Part shown: piece by piece, positions 25,244 through 35,019 of the stretch
Numbering within the stretch: the stretch's first letter is position 1
Layout of the letters: each line of letters begins with the position of its first letter
Assembly: GCF_001639745.1 (NCBI RefSeq)
Contig: NZ_LTAX01000004.1
Coordinates: 62,001 to 126,000, forward strand
Length of the DNA: 64,000 nucleotides
Direction: 5' to 3'
DNA from: Marinomonas gallaica
GTDB taxonomy: Bacteria > Pseudomonadota > Gammaproteobacteria > Pseudomonadales > Marinomonadaceae
Notes under the pieces: generated by a model
Told to the model about the DNA's origin: nothing
The model's database searches: none
Seen by the model: only the letters and a program-made list of their open reading frames with translations
Position numbers and translations under genes: made by a program

Positions 25244-26614
25244 ATGAATCTTAAAAGCAAGATTATGATGTTAACTGTATTGCCCTTACTCGGGGTAACC
25301 GCGGTCATTACTTACTTAGGGCTAACCTATGCTCGTTCACTTACGCACCAAGAATTAGCTGTTTACGAGCAGCGCATGGTGGAAACTCGAAAACAAGCGC
25401 TCAAAGACCATGTGGAAATCGCTATGTCGGCTTTGCGTCCGATCTTAGATGATACAAGCTTAAGCGATGTTGAAGCACAATATCGAGTGCGTGAAATATT
25501 GACCCAATTGAATTACAGCGAAGATGGTTATTTTTTTGCTTACACGCAGGAGGGGGTTAATTTAGTTCATCCAACCCAGCCAGACTTCGTTGATCAAAAC
25601 TTACTTGATTTTCAAGACCGAGAAGGCAACTACTTGATACAAGGGCTACTAGAAGCTGCTAACTCTGGTGGAGGTTTTCACCGTTACATCTGGGAAAAGC
25701 CACCATTGATGCAGCAAGAAGACAAAATGAGCTATGTGGTTCTAATTGAACGCTGGAACTGGATGATGGGAACTGGGCTGTATTTTGATGATATATACCA
25801 GGATCTAAAAACCACGCAAAGCAAGATTAATCAGAATATAACCGATAGCTTATTCACAGTGTTATTTATTTTAGGGTTCACTGTGTTGTTGGTTGTGTTA
25901 TTAGGGTTGTTTATTAATTTACACGAACACCGCTTAGCAGATGCACGTCTTAAGTCTTTGATTAAGCGTTTTATTCGCATGCAAATAAGTGAACGCCGTC
26001 AGTTTTCTCGAGAGCTGCATGACGGCATTAATCAGTTGCTTGTGTCCAGTAAGTTTCGAGTGGAGCTAGTGACCAATAAACTGAAAAAAGGCGTGCAAGT
26101 GGAAACCATCGAGCAAGACTTGGTCGAAGCAGAGCGTGTTATCGATCAAACCATACAAGAAGTTCGTTTGATTTCGCATAACTTACGTCCAACTCTGCTG
26201 GATGATTTAGGTTTGCAGGCTGCCTTAAAAGGTTTGTTGGAGCAATTCTCAGAGCGAACTAATATCTTCACTGAATACGAAGCAACCTCCAATTTAGACA
26301 AGCTGCCTGAAGAAGTAGAAATCACGTTGTATCGCGTTACTCAAGAGTGTTTAAGCAACATTGAGAAGCATGCGCAGGCAACTCATGTGTCCTTGAAAAT
26401 CTCGATCAAAAAAGGGCATTTACAATTTGAGTGCTACGATGATGGCTATGGCTTTAATCTAGGAGAAAGTCAAAAGGGGATTGGCTTAATCAATATGCGT
26501 GAGCGCTTGGAATTGGTAGAAGGTGTATTTGAACTTCATTCTATAATGGGAGAAGGTACAAAAGTAACGGCAAGTATTCCTGTAAACCTAGCAGCGGTAG
26601 ATAAAAAACCATGA
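25244..26614 (+). CDS. Cache-domain NarL-type sensor histidine kinase
   Basis: A 456-residue membrane kinase: TM1 about 8-28, a single Cache-type periplasmic domain about 35-190 (YSEDGYFFAYTQEG and MMGTGLYFDD are typical of sCache_2), TM2 about 203-225, then a HisKA_3 domain with H259 (FSRELHDGINQLL) and a HATPase with NIEKHAQAT and GIGLINMRERLELV. Cache domains bind small organic acids, so this kinase likely senses the ligand of the adjacent TRAP transporter (inference). It overlaps the response-regulator gene by four bases. Confidence 0.92.
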   Translation: MNLKSKIMMLTVLPLLGVTAVITYLGLTYARSLTHQELAVYEQRMVETRKQALKDHVEIAMSALRPILDDTSLSDVEAQYRVREILTQLNYSEDGYFFAYTQEGVNLVHPTQPDFVDQNLLDFQDREGNYLIQGLLEAANSGGGFHRYIWEKPPLMQQEDKMSYVVLIERWNWMMGTGLYFDDIYQDLKTTQSKINQNITDSLFTVLFILGFTVLLVVLLGLFINLHEHRLADARLKSLIKRFIRMQISERRQFSRELHDGINQLLVSSKFRVELVTNKLKKGVQVETIEQDLVEAERVIDQTIQEVRLISHNLRPTLLDDLGLQAALKGLLEQFSERTNIFTEYEATSNLDKLPEEVEITLYRVTQECLSNIEKHAQATHVSLKISIKKGHLQFECYDDGYGFNLGESQKGIGLINMRERLELVEGVFELHSIMGEGTKVTASIPVNLAAVDKKP

Positions 26615-27264
26615 CGATAGATTCAATTAATAAACCTGTCATCAAAGTGCTTTTAGTGGATGACCATTTGCTAGTGCTGGATGGTTTGATGGCACGCTTG
26701 GAGCTAGAGACAAATATTCAAGTAGTTGGTATGGCTAATAACGGTGAGGAAGCATTGGCTAAGGCACATGATCTATTGCCCGATGTTGTATTAATGGACG
26801 TATCAATGCCTGTTCTAGGAGGTCTTGAAGCAGCCAAACGTTTTCATGCTGAGCAGCCAAATGTAAAAGTTTTAATGCTCAGTATGCATAACGATCGTGA
26901 GTATATTTTGCCTTTAGTGCATTCCGGAGCAAGTGGTTATGTTCTAAAAGATGTTTCTGTCACTGAGCTGATTACGGCGATTGATACTGTATATCAGGGG
27001 GGGACTTATTTTAGCGCGGGCGCCTCTAAATCACTGTTTACCAGGCCATATTCTGATGCATTTGAATCTAGTGAAGAATTGACCAAACGTGAGACCGATG
27101 TACTAGTGGAGTTAGCGTCAGGTTATGCGAATAAAGAAGTTGCGAGGCGACTCAATATCAGTGTTCGAACAGTAGAAACACACCGTTACAATTTGAAAAC
27201 AAAACTAAGAATCCATACGACAGCAGGTCTTACAAAATACGCTATTGAGAAAGGCCTGATTTAA
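26611..27264 (+). CDS. LuxR/NarL-family response regulator
   Basis: A 217-residue regulator with a receiver domain (D17/D18 acidic pair, phospho-acceptor D63 in VLMDVSMP, K in YVLKDV) and a C-terminal LuxR-type helix-turn-helix (LTKRETDVLVELASGYANKE to SVRTVETHRYNLKTKL). It begins inside the kinase stop codon (ATGA), showing tight coupling. With the kinase it probably controls dctPQM; the perfect palindrome upstream of dctP is a candidate site. Confidence 0.94.
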   Translation: MTIDSINKPVIKVLLVDDHLLVLDGLMARLELETNIQVVGMANNGEEALAKAHDLLPDVVLMDVSMPVLGGLEAAKRFHAEQPNVKVLMLSMHNDREYILPLVHSGASGYVLKDVSVTELITAIDTVYQGGTYFSAGASKSLFTRPYSDAFESSEELTKRETDVLVELASGYANKEVARRLNISVRTVETHRYNLKTKLRIHTTAGLTKYAIEKGLI

Positions 27265-27347
27265 CATTTATACCCTAGATTAAAAAAACACCTCCTTTTT
27301 ATTTTGTTAACATTCTGATTTTTATATTCTTTTTTTAATTTCTCTAA

Positions 27348-27372
27348 GCTCTATACATATAGTGTATAGAGC
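27348..27372. repeat. Perfect 10-bp inverted repeat downstream of the regulator gene
   Basis: GCTCTATACA-TATAG-TGTATAGAGC has perfect arms and a 5-nt centre. There is no T-run, so it is more operator-like than terminator-like. It lies about 285 bp upstream of dppA, near where the dpp promoter could be. Confidence 0.5.
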
Positions 27373-27471
27373 ATGTCGTTATTTCGATTGGTCAACTAAG
27401 CACCGTTGAGTACTCTTCAGTTACGCTGTTTTTGCGCACTTCTTACAGAGTTTGCTTAAACGTGTAGGGGG

Positions 27472-27530
27472 CCTCAAGGAAGAGGAATCGCCGCCTCGTT
27501 CGAAAGAGTCTTTGAACGGGGCCGCTTTTA
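27472..27530 (+). promoter_or_regulatory. Attenuator-like structure in the dppA leader
   Basis: A GC-rich hairpin, GCCGCCTCGTTC (27490-27501) with GAACGGGGCCGC (27514-27525), is followed by TTTTA, as in an intrinsic terminator. Just before it, CCTC (27472-27475), GAGG (27482-27485) and CCTC (27494-27497, inside the terminator arm) can pair in mutually exclusive ways. It lies about 130 bp before the dppA start, so it could attenuate dpp transcription or be the end of an upstream transcript. I do not recognise a known riboswitch class. Confidence 0.4.
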
Positions 27531-27583
27531 AACCGCATAGTCAGTCTCCCCAACCTACATTTTCACAAAAGACACGCTTCTCG

Positions 27584-27617
27584 TTGAGTGCCCAGATCAC
27601 ACTGGCGATGCACTCAA
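27584..27617 (+). other. Leader hairpin 39 bp upstream of dppA
   Basis: TTGAGTGC (27584-27591) pairs with GCACTCAA (27610-27617), and CCAG/CTGG extends the stem inside. It sits in the mRNA leader just before the dppA ribosome-binding site and may protect the 5' end or influence translation. Confidence 0.45.
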
Positions 27618-27655
27618 AATAAGTGAAAAATAATTACGCTAAATGGAGAGTTACG

Positions 27656-29254
27656 ATGAAAAAACGGTTAGCCGCTTTACCTCTTGCTTTGATGGCTGCG
27701 GGTGCGATATCAACGTCTGCCCAAGCTGCTTCAACACTGGTTTACTGTTCCGAAGGTAGCCCAGAAGGCTTCAACCCATCATTTTACACAGCCGGCACGA
27801 CCTTCGATGCCAGTTCGAAAAATATGTTTAACCGTCTTGTTGAATTCAAGTTGGGAACCACAGAAACCGAGCCGGGCTTAGCAGAAAGCTATGATGTGTC
27901 CGAGGATGGGCTTGAATACACTTTCCATTTGCGTAAAGGCGTGAAATTCCATAGCGCTAAAGACTTTAAACCAAGCCGCGACTTTAACGCGGACGATGTG
28001 ATTTTTACCTTTGCTCGTCAGTGGGACAAAAACCATCCTTACCATAGCGTGTCAGGCGGGTCATACGAATACTTTAATGGTATGGGAATGCCTGACTTAA
28101 TCAAAGACATTGTTAAAGTCGACGATTACACGGTGAAGTTTGTGCTCAACAAACCGGAAGCGCCGTTTGTGGCCAACCTAGCCATGGACTTTGCTTCCAT
28201 CTTCTCGGCAGAGCAGGCCGATTACTTGATGGACAAAGGGACACCTGAGCAGTTGGATATTAACCCAGTGGGTACGGGGCCATTCCAGAAGGTTCAATAC
28301 CAAAAAGACTCTTTGATTCGTTACACCGCGTTTGATGATTACTGGAAAGGCCGTGCCGAGATTGATCGTCTTGTGTTCTCGATTACCCCGGATGCCTCGG
28401 TGCGTTATGCCAAACTGAAAGCCGGTGAATGTCATGTGATGCCGTACCCGAATCCTGCTGACCTTGAACAAATGGAAGCAGACAGTGACATCAACCTGAT
28501 GCATCAAGAAGGTCTAAACGTAGGTTACCTAGCGTTTAATACGCAAAAAGCACCGTTTACGGACACCAAAGTTCGTCAAGCCTTGAGCCTTGCTACCAAT
28601 AAAAACGCCATTATTGATGCGGTGTTCCAAGGCGCAGGCAAAGTGGCTAAAAACCCAATCCCACCAACAATGTGGTCTTACAATGATAATGTTAAAGACT
28701 ACTCATACGATCCGGTAAAAGCCAAAGCGCTGTTAAAAGAAGCGGGCTATGAAGACGGCTTTAAAACCAATATTTGGGCCATGCCCGTGCAGCGTCCTTA
28801 CAACCCGAATGCCCGTCGCATGGCCGAGATCATTCAAGAGGACTGGAAGAAAGTTGGTGTTGATGCCGAGATCGTATCTTACGAATGGGGTGAGTATCTA
28901 AACCGTTCTAAGAAAGGTGAGCACGATACTGTATTGCTAGGCTGGACCGGTGATAACGGTGACCCAGACAACTTCCTATACGTATTGCTTGGCTGTGATG
29001 CGGTCGGCGGGTCAAACCGAGCGCAATGGTGTGACGAAGAGTTTAACAACTTATTGTTAGCGGCTAAGAAAACCGCTGATAAAGCCGAACGAACTAAGTT
29101 GTATGAAGACGCCCAGCAAGTCTTCAAGCGCGAAGCGCCTTGGGTAACGGTGGCTCATTCTGTGGTGTACGAGCCTATTCGTAACGAAGTCAAAGGCTAC
29201 AAAATTGACCCATTGGGTGGTCATTACTTCTATAACGTAAGTCTTGAGAAGTAA
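27656..29254 (+). CDS. dppA: Periplasmic dipeptide-binding protein DppA
   Basis: A 532-residue solute receptor, close to Escherichia coli DppA in length and recognisably similar along the chain (LVYCSEGSPEGFNP, VSGGSYEYFNGMG, ITPDASVRYAKL, MPVQRPYNPNARRMAE, GWTGDNGDPDNF). The signal peptide ends after STSAQA (residue 24). The ATG at 27656 has GGAGAG upstream; an earlier in-frame ATG at 27623 would add 11 residues before the basic signal start. It begins the dppABCDF operon and would supply dipeptides, or haem-like ligands as in some DppA proteins. Confidence 0.96.
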   Translation: MKKRLAALPLALMAAGAISTSAQAASTLVYCSEGSPEGFNPSFYTAGTTFDASSKNMFNRLVEFKLGTTETEPGLAESYDVSEDGLEYTFHLRKGVKFHSAKDFKPSRDFNADDVIFTFARQWDKNHPYHSVSGGSYEYFNGMGMPDLIKDIVKVDDYTVKFVLNKPEAPFVANLAMDFASIFSAEQADYLMDKGTPEQLDINPVGTGPFQKVQYQKDSLIRYTAFDDYWKGRAEIDRLVFSITPDASVRYAKLKAGECHVMPYPNPADLEQMEADSDINLMHQEGLNVGYLAFNTQKAPFTDTKVRQALSLATNKNAIIDAVFQGAGKVAKNPIPPTMWSYNDNVKDYSYDPVKAKALLKEAGYEDGFKTNIWAMPVQRPYNPNARRMAEIIQEDWKKVGVDAEIVSYEWGEYLNRSKKGEHDTVLLGWTGDNGDPDNFLYVLLGCDAVGGSNRAQWCDEEFNNLLLAAKKTADKAERTKLYEDAQQVFKREAPWVTVAHSVVYEPIRNEVKGYKIDPLGGHYFYNVSLEK

Positions 29255-29326
29255 TTATCTATAGGCGCGATGCGCTCAAAGCAGGGCTTGTTTTGCGTGG
29301 AAGCGAATGCAAGTCCTGTTGATCGG

Positions 29327-29345
29327 GCAGGCCCAAAAGGCCTGC
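29327..29345 (+). other. Intercistronic hairpin between dppA and dppB
   Basis: GCAGGCC (29327-29333) and GGCCTGC (29339-29345) form a GC-rich stem with a 5-nt loop in the 124-bp dppA-dppB gap. There is no T-run. Such structures often stabilise the upstream binding-protein mRNA so that the receptor is made in excess over the membrane parts. Confidence 0.55.
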
Positions 29346-29378
29346 ACCGTTCATATCTAATTAGAGAGCTAGTCACTT

Positions 29379-30389
29379 ATGTTCCAGTTTATTTTTCGAC
29401 GATTAAGTTTAGTCATCCCAACGTTTATCGGGATTACCTTGCTGACGTTTACACTGATCCGTTTGATTCCCGGTGATCCAATTGAGGTCATGGCTGGTGA
29501 GCGCGGTGTCAGTGCCGAGCGTCATGCTGAACTCAGCGCACAACTTGGCTTTGATCAGCCACTTTACGTGCAGTATTTTAATTATGTAAGCGGCGTCTTA
29601 CAGGGTGACCTCGGTAATTCACTCGTCACGAAAGAGCCCGTTCTTAGTGAGTTTTTGACACTCTTCCCCGCCACCATTGAGTTGGCGTTTTGTGCCGCTA
29701 TGTTTGCCATTTTTATCGGCCTACCGGCAGGCATCATCGCCGCGGTAAAGCGCGGTACTTTGTTTGATCACTCGGTCATGACCTTTTCCTTAACCGGTTA
29801 TTCAATGCCCATTTTCTGGTGGGCGTTGTTGTTGATGCTGATTTTCTCGGTGAACTTAGGGTGGACGCCAGTATCTGGACGCATTGATGTGGTGTATTGG
29901 ATCGATGATGTGACTGGCTTTATGTTAATCGATTCTATTTTATCGGGCGAAGAAGGAGCCTTGTCTTCCGCTATTTCACATCTGATTTTGCCAAGTATTG
30001 TATTGGGTACCATTCCCATGGCGGTGATTGCTCGAATGACACGCTCTTCAATGCTGGAAGTATTGAGTGAGGACTACATCCGCACCGCGCGCGCCAAAGG
30101 CATTGCACCTTGGCGAGTGATCATCATTCATGCGTTACGTAATGCGCTCATCCCAGTGATTACCGTAATCGGTTTACAGGTCGGTATTTTGTTATCAGGC
30201 GCGATCTTAACGGAAACCGTGTTTGCTTGGCCGGGCATTGGTAAGTGGCTAATCGAGTCGATCGGACGCCGTGATTACCCAGTGGTACAAGGCGGTATTT
30301 TGATCGTCGCGAGCATCATTATCGTGGTCAACCTCTTGGTCGATGTTGCCTACGGTATCGTCAATCCACGTATACGACACAGCCGATAA
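29379..30389 (+). CDS. dppB: Dipeptide ABC transporter permease DppB
   Basis: A 336-residue inner-membrane permease with about six membrane helices. The N terminus MFQFIFRRLSLVIPTFIGIT and the EAA-type motif DYIRTARAKGIAPWRVIIIHALRNA's core (TARAKG) are typical of the DppB/OppB family. It lies 124 bp downstream of dppA and 13 bp before dppC. Confidence 0.95.
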   Translation: MFQFIFRRLSLVIPTFIGITLLTFTLIRLIPGDPIEVMAGERGVSAERHAELSAQLGFDQPLYVQYFNYVSGVLQGDLGNSLVTKEPVLSEFLTLFPATIELAFCAAMFAIFIGLPAGIIAAVKRGTLFDHSVMTFSLTGYSMPIFWWALLLMLIFSVNLGWTPVSGRIDVVYWIDDVTGFMLIDSILSGEEGALSSAISHLILPSIVLGTIPMAVIARMTRSSMLEVLSEDYIRTARAKGIAPWRVIIIHALRNALIPVITVIGLQVGILLSGAILTETVFAWPGIGKWLIESIGRRDYPVVQGGILIVASIIIVVNLLVDVAYGIVNPRIRHSR

Positions 30390-30402
30390 GGAGGGTGCAA
30401 TT

Positions 30403-31293
30403 ATGACGACTGAAACGTTACAGGCGCCTGCGCCAAGAACACCACTGCAAGAGTTTTGGCATTATTTTAAAGGCAATAAAGGCGCTGTTACAGGCCTCGT
30501 ATTTATTCTAATCGTATGTTTTATGGCGCTGTTTGCGGACATTGTGGCGCCGCATTCTCCGTCAGACCAAGCCCGTGATGCATTGTTGTTACCACCGGCT
30601 TGGATGGACGGTGGCAATTGGGCGTACTTCCTCGGTACGGACGATGTTGGGCGCGATATTCTGTCTCGGATTATTCATGGCGCACGCTTGTCGCTGTCGG
30701 TTGGTTTAGTCGCCGTGACGGCATCGTTGATGATGGGGATTTTGATGGGATTGGTTGCGGGCTACTGTAAGGGCGTAGTCGATACCATCATCATGCGCAT
30801 CGTAGACATCATGCTGGCGATGCCGAGCCTGTTATTGGCGATTGCGATTGTGGCGATTTTAGGCCCCAGTATCGTCAATGCGGCGTTAGCCATTTCGATT
30901 GTCTCACTACCGCATTATGTACGCCTCACACGTGCGGCAACCATGGCAGAAATGTCGCGCGATTATGTGACCTCATCAAGAGTCATTGGCGCGAGCCCAT
31001 TGCGTCTAATGTTTGTTTGTATTTTACCTAACTGTGTTGCGCCGTTGATCGTGCAAGCGACACTGGGCTTCTCGACGGCTATTTTGGATATGGCTGCTTT
31101 AGGCTTCCTTGGTTTAGGTGCGCAACCCCCGACGCCTGAGTGGGGCAGTATGCTGGCGGATGCTTTGCAATTCGTACAGCGTGCTTGGTGGGTCGTGACC
31201 TTTCCTGGTCTGATGATCTTGTTGACGGTGCTGGCGTTTAATCTCATGGGCGATGGCCTGCGTGATGCCCTTGATCCGAAATTGAAGCAGTAG
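30403..31293 (+). CDS. dppC: Dipeptide ABC transporter permease DppC
   Basis: A 296-residue inner-membrane permease of the DppC/OppC family with an N-terminal cytoplasmic tail, about six membrane helices, the [20 protein letters not shown] segment and the EAA loop ([14 protein letters not shown]). The ATG at 30403 is preferred because AAGGAGG lies about 9 nt upstream; the frame extends upstream into dppB but without a credible start. It forms the channel with DppB. Confidence 0.95.
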   Translation: MTTETLQAPAPRTPLQEFWHYFKGNKGAVTGLVFILIVCFMALFADIVAPHSPSDQARDALLLPPAWMDGGNWAYFLGTDDVGRDILSRIIHGARLSLSVGLVAVTASLMMGILMGLVAGYCKGVVDTIIMRIVDIMLAMPSLLLAIAIVAILGPSIVNAALAISIVSLPHYVRLTRAATMAEMSRDYVTSSRVIGASPLRLMFVCILPNCVAPLIVQATLGFSTAILDMAALGFLGLGAQPPTPEWGSMLADALQFVQRAWWVVTFPGLMILLTVLAFNLMGDGLRDALDPKLKQ

Positions 31294-31301
31294 GAGCCCA
31301 A

Positions 31302-32270
31302 ATGTCATTACTTAAGTTAGAAAATTTATCAGTCACGTTTGGTCAGTTTCGTGCAGTAGATCAGATCAGTTATAACGTGAACGAAGGTGAGGTCCTGGGC
31401 ATTGTTGGTGAATCCGGCTCTGGTAAAAGTGTTAGTTCATTGTCTTTGATGGGGTTGATTGATTATCCCGGTAAAGTGTCGGCCGATGAGCTGAGCTTTA
31501 TGAACCAAGATTTACTGTCTATGCCAGAAGCCCAGCGTCGTAAGATTACCGGCTCGGATATCGCGATGATTTTCCAAGACCCAATGACCAGTTTAAATCC
31601 TTGCTACACCGTGGGTTACCAGATTATTGAAGCGTTAAAAACTCATCAAGGCGGTACTAAAAAAGAGCTTAAAACGCGTGCTATTGAGCTGCTCAATTTG
31701 GTGGGGATTCCTGCGCCTGAGTCCCGACTCAGTGCGTATCCGCATCAGCTGTCGGGCGGTATGAGTCAGCGAGTGATGATCGCGATTGCGATTGGTTGTA
31801 ACCCTAAATTGCTGATTGCCGATGAGCCGACCACAGCATTAGACGTGACCATTCAAGCACAAATTATTGACTTGCTGATTGATTTACAAAAGCAAAAACA
31901 GATGGGATTAGTGCTGATTACACATGACTTAGCACTGGTCGCTGAGGTGGCTCATCGGGTCATTGTGATGTATGCCGGTCAGATTGTAGAAAGTGGTCCC
32001 GCCAATGAGGTGTTTTCGACACCTAAGCACCCTTATACGCAGGCCTTGCTGGCGTCTTTACCTGAGTCGGCTGCTGGCAAAGCGCGTCTGGAAGCTCTAC
32101 CCGGTGTGGTGCCTGGGCAATATGACCGACCAAAAGGCTGTTTGTTGAGTCCTCGTTGTCCTTACGCGACAGACCATTGTCGAAATGTGGTGCCGGACAA
32201 CCAAGGCCCGCTGGAGCGTCAAGTGAAATGCCATACACCGTTAGACACACTGGGGAGACCTGCCGCATGA
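31302..32270 (+). CDS. dppD: Dipeptide ABC transporter ATPase DppD
   Basis: A 322-residue ATPase with Walker A GESGSGKS, signature LSGGMSQR, Walker [13 protein letters not shown] and the C-terminal oligopeptide/dipeptide extension with a CxxxxxC-type cluster ([15 protein letters not shown]) that binds a [4Fe-4S] cluster in related DppD proteins. It overlaps dppF by four bases. Confidence 0.95.
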   Translation: MSLLKLENLSVTFGQFRAVDQISYNVNEGEVLGIVGESGSGKSVSSLSLMGLIDYPGKVSADELSFMNQDLLSMPEAQRRKITGSDIAMIFQDPMTSLNPCYTVGYQIIEALKTHQGGTKKELKTRAIELLNLVGIPAPESRLSAYPHQLSGGMSQRVMIAIAIGCNPKLLIADEPTTALDVTIQAQIIDLLIDLQKQKQMGLVLITHDLALVAEVAHRVIVMYAGQIVESGPANEVFSTPKHPYTQALLASLPESAAGKARLEALPGVVPGQYDRPKGCLLSPRCPYATDHCRNVVPDNQGPLERQVKCHTPLDTLGRPAA

Positions 32271-33268
32271 GCCATGAATTAGTGTTGAATGCCCATAATT
32301 TGAAGCAGCATTATCACGTCAAACAAGGCTTATTTAAGCCCGAGGCGACGGTCAAAGCAGTAGATGGCGTAAGCTTTACCTTGGACAGAGGTAAAACCCT
32401 AGCTGTTGTGGGGGAGTCAGGCTGCGGGAAGTCTACTCTAGGACGAATGTTGACAATGATTGAAACACCGACTGAAGGTCAGTTGAATTTTCTTGGGGAA
32501 GATCTTCTGTCACTCTCCAAAGAACAGCAAAAAGAGCTGCGTCAGAAAATTCAAATCATCTTTCAAAACCCGTATGGCTCGTTGAATCCACGCAAGAAAA
32601 TTGGGGCGATCTTAGAAGAGCCATTGGTGATCAATACCCAATTAAATAAAGCCGAGCGCAAAGCCAAAGCCTTGGCCATGATGGCAAAAGTGGGCTTGAA
32701 AACCGAGCATTATGATCGCTACCCTCATATGTTTTCCGGCGGGCAGCGTCAGCGTATTGCGATTGCCCGTGGTTTAATGCTGGACCCAGAAATCATTGTT
32801 GCAGACGAACCGGTTTCGGCTTTGGATGTATCGGTGCAAGCGCAGGTGCTGAATTTGATGATGGATCTACAGCAAGAGTTTGGTTTGAGTTATGTGTTTA
32901 TTTCCCATGATCTGTCAGTCGTCGAGCACATCGCCGATGAAGTGATGGTGATGTATCTTGGTAAAGTCGTCGAACACGGTAAAAGTGAAGACGTCTTTAC
33001 GCAGCCTAAACACCCTTATACTCAAGCGCTGTTGTCCAGTACGCCACAGCTTTCTAGTGATAAACGCCGTCAACGTATCAAGCTGCAAGGAGAGTTACCC
33101 TCACCCTTGAACCCACCGAGTGGTTGTGCCTTTCATGGTCGTTGCCAATACGCAAATGAGCGTTGTCGTAAAGAAACTCCTGTGCTACGCAGTCATGCCG
33201 ACGTGCATTTGATTGCCTGTCATGCTGTTGAGGAAGAGCGCCTAGAAAGTTTCTCCGGTGCAGCGTAA
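32267..33268 (+). CDS. dppF: Dipeptide ABC transporter ATPase DppF
   Basis: A 333-residue ATPase partnering DppD: Walker [10 protein letters not shown], the [12 protein letters not shown] segment, signature FSGGQRQR, Walker [13 protein letters not shown] and a C-terminal Cys-rich extension ([15 protein letters not shown]). The start at 32267 overlaps the dppD stop (ATGA), so the two should be translationally coupled; upstream in-frame extension to 32156 lies inside dppD. It is the last gene of the first peptide operon. Confidence 0.95.
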   Translation: MSHELVLNAHNLKQHYHVKQGLFKPEATVKAVDGVSFTLDRGKTLAVVGESGCGKSTLGRMLTMIETPTEGQLNFLGEDLLSLSKEQQKELRQKIQIIFQNPYGSLNPRKKIGAILEEPLVINTQLNKAERKAKALAMMAKVGLKTEHYDRYPHMFSGGQRQRIAIARGLMLDPEIIVADEPVSALDVSVQAQVLNLMMDLQQEFGLSYVFISHDLSVVEHIADEVMVMYLGKVVEHGKSEDVFTQPKHPYTQALLSSTPQLSSDKRRQRIKLQGELPSPLNPPSGCAFHGRCQYANERCRKETPVLRSHADVHLIACHAVEEERLESFSGAA

Positions 33269-33274
33269 AGCGGT

Positions 33275-33314
33275 AGGAATCAAGCGATATTGATCAAGTC
33301 TTCGCTTGATTCCT
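33275..33314 (+). terminator. Long hairpin after dppF
   Basis: Perfect 13-bp arms AGGAATCAAGCGA (33275-33287) and TCGCTTGATTCCT (33302-33314) enclose a 14-nt loop that itself contains the palindrome TTGATCAA. It starts 6 bp after the dppF stop codon. The following T-run is weak, so it is a probable rather than certain terminator. Confidence 0.65.
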
Positions 33315-33353
33315 TACTAGGCGCAGAGCGGTCTCTTACCTATACTGTTTCAA

Positions 33354-33367
33354 TGACCAAGTGGTCA
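33354..33367. promoter_or_regulatory. Short palindrome upstream of the second peptide operon
   Basis: TGACCA-AG-TGGTCA is a perfect 6-bp inverted repeat 77 bp upstream of the second binding-protein gene. It could be an operator for the LysR-type regulator at the end of that operon, but this is only inferred from position. Confidence 0.35.
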
Positions 33368-33444
33368 AGGTTTTACGATTAATAAGAGGTGAGCGCTATT
33401 CTGATACGCACGATTAGCAAGCCGCCCATACGATAGGAACACGA

Positions 33445-34974
33445 ATGTTACGACGCCTACTCATAATATTATGTCTGGGGCTAAGCTCAATGATGTGCTT
33501 GGCTGTGGATCTACGTGTTGCATTGGATGCTGACCCCATCTCTTTAGACCCTCATGAACAGCTCTCAGAAGGGGGGATTCAATACTCCCATGCGGTATTT
33601 GATCCACTTGTCAGATGGCGTCAAGATGGTACCTTTGAACCTAGACTGGCTACGTCTTGGGAAGTACAAGATGAGCGGACGTTACGTCTTCATTTACGTC
33701 AAGACGTGCGTTTCCATTCCGGTAATCCCCTTACAGCAGAGGATGTTTTATTCACAATTGAGCGCTTAAAAAGTTCGATAGACTTCAAAGCTTTATTTAA
33801 TGTTGTGCAAGATGTGGACAAAATCGACGATTATACCGTTGATATTCACACAAACCATGCTTATCCCCTGTTATTGAATATTTTGGCCTACGTGTTTGTC
33901 GTCGATAAAACGTTTTACGAAGGGCGCTCGGAGATCGTGAAGTTTGGGCAAACATTTGCTTCAACCAATGTGTCTGGCAGTGGTCCCTTTACTGTCCGCG
34001 ATCGTGTTGTGGGGCAACGGTTAACATTGGTTCGAAACCCTGATTATTGGGACACACAGTCAGTGGGAAATGTTGAACAGCTTGAGCTGCTACCGATTCG
34101 TTCGGACTCGACTAGGCTGGCTGCGTTATTGACGGGTGGCGTCGATGTTATTTCGCCGGTGGCACCGATTGATATCGTACGTGTTCAGCGTACACCAAAC
34201 GTTAAGTTACTGGCACTCACTGGCACGCGTATTGTGATGCTGCAGATGAATCAAGCGAGACGGGTAGAATTTCAAGATATTCGCGTGCGTCGAGCGATGA
34301 ATCTGGCGGTTAATCAAGCGTTGATCGTGGAGAAAATCCTTCGAGGCTATGGCGAGCCAGCAGGTCAGTTGAGTTCGGCTGCATTCTTGGGGCATGTCAG
34401 TGATTTAGTGCCTCAAAGTGATTTAGAGCGGGCACGTGAATTAATGAAAGAAGCCGGCTATCAAGACGGCTTTCGTGTCACCATGATGGCGCCTAACAAT
34501 CGTTATATGAGCGATGAACGAGTGGCATTGGCGGCCTCAGCAATGTTAGCCAAGATCAACATTCAAGTGGATTTGAAAACCTTCCCTAAAGCGCAATATT
34601 TTCAGTTTTTTGATCAACAAGCCGCTGACATCATGATGCTGGGCTGGCAGTCGGATACCTTTGATTCCAACAATATTTATGAATTCGTTCTCGCCTGTCG
34701 TGATACAGACACCGGAATGGGGGCTTATAACGCGGGAAGAGTGTGTGATCGTAAGCTTGATGACGCCATCGTGTTGGCGAATCAAGAAATGGATGTCGCA
34801 CAGCGCGTTGCATTACTTCGTGGTATTGAAATGCGAGCCGTTGATCAGGCTTGGGTGATTCCACTGTATTGGCAGCCGATTATTTGGGCGTCAAAACAGC
34901 ATGTAGATCTTGAGAGCGTGGTAAACTTTTTAAACTTCCCTTATTGGGGCGATTTGCATGTGAGCGTGCCCTAG
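33445..34974 (+). CDS. Peptide/nickel-type ABC transporter substrate-binding protein (second operon)
   Basis: A 509-residue periplasmic receptor of the SBP_bac_5 family, with a signal peptide ending near MMCLA. The order of conserved blocks is normal (ALDADPISLDPHE; LRQDVRFHSGNPLTAEDV; GSGPFTV; DIRVRRAMNLAVN; AGYQDGF). It is clearly divergent from the DppA encoded just upstream, so this is not a recent duplication. The family binds oligopeptides, dipeptides, glutathione or opines; the ligand here is unknown. Confidence 0.92.
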   Translation: MLRRLLIILCLGLSSMMCLAVDLRVALDADPISLDPHEQLSEGGIQYSHAVFDPLVRWRQDGTFEPRLATSWEVQDERTLRLHLRQDVRFHSGNPLTAEDVLFTIERLKSSIDFKALFNVVQDVDKIDDYTVDIHTNHAYPLLLNILAYVFVVDKTFYEGRSEIVKFGQTFASTNVSGSGPFTVRDRVVGQRLTLVRNPDYWDTQSVGNVEQLELLPIRSDSTRLAALLTGGVDVISPVAPIDIVRVQRTPNVKLLALTGTRIVMLQMNQARRVEFQDIRVRRAMNLAVNQALIVEKILRGYGEPAGQLSSAAFLGHVSDLVPQSDLERARELMKEAGYQDGFRVTMMAPNNRYMSDERVALAASAMLAKINIQVDLKTFPKAQYFQFFDQQAADIMMLGWQSDTFDSNNIYEFVLACRDTDTGMGAYNAGRVCDRKLDDAIVLANQEMDVAQRVALLRGIEMRAVDQAWVIPLYWQPIIWASKQHVDLESVVNFLNFPYWGDLHVSVP

Positions 34975-35019
34975 GGGCGGTAGTGTGACAGCGGGTTATA
35001 AAAAGAGAGCAATTACGGA

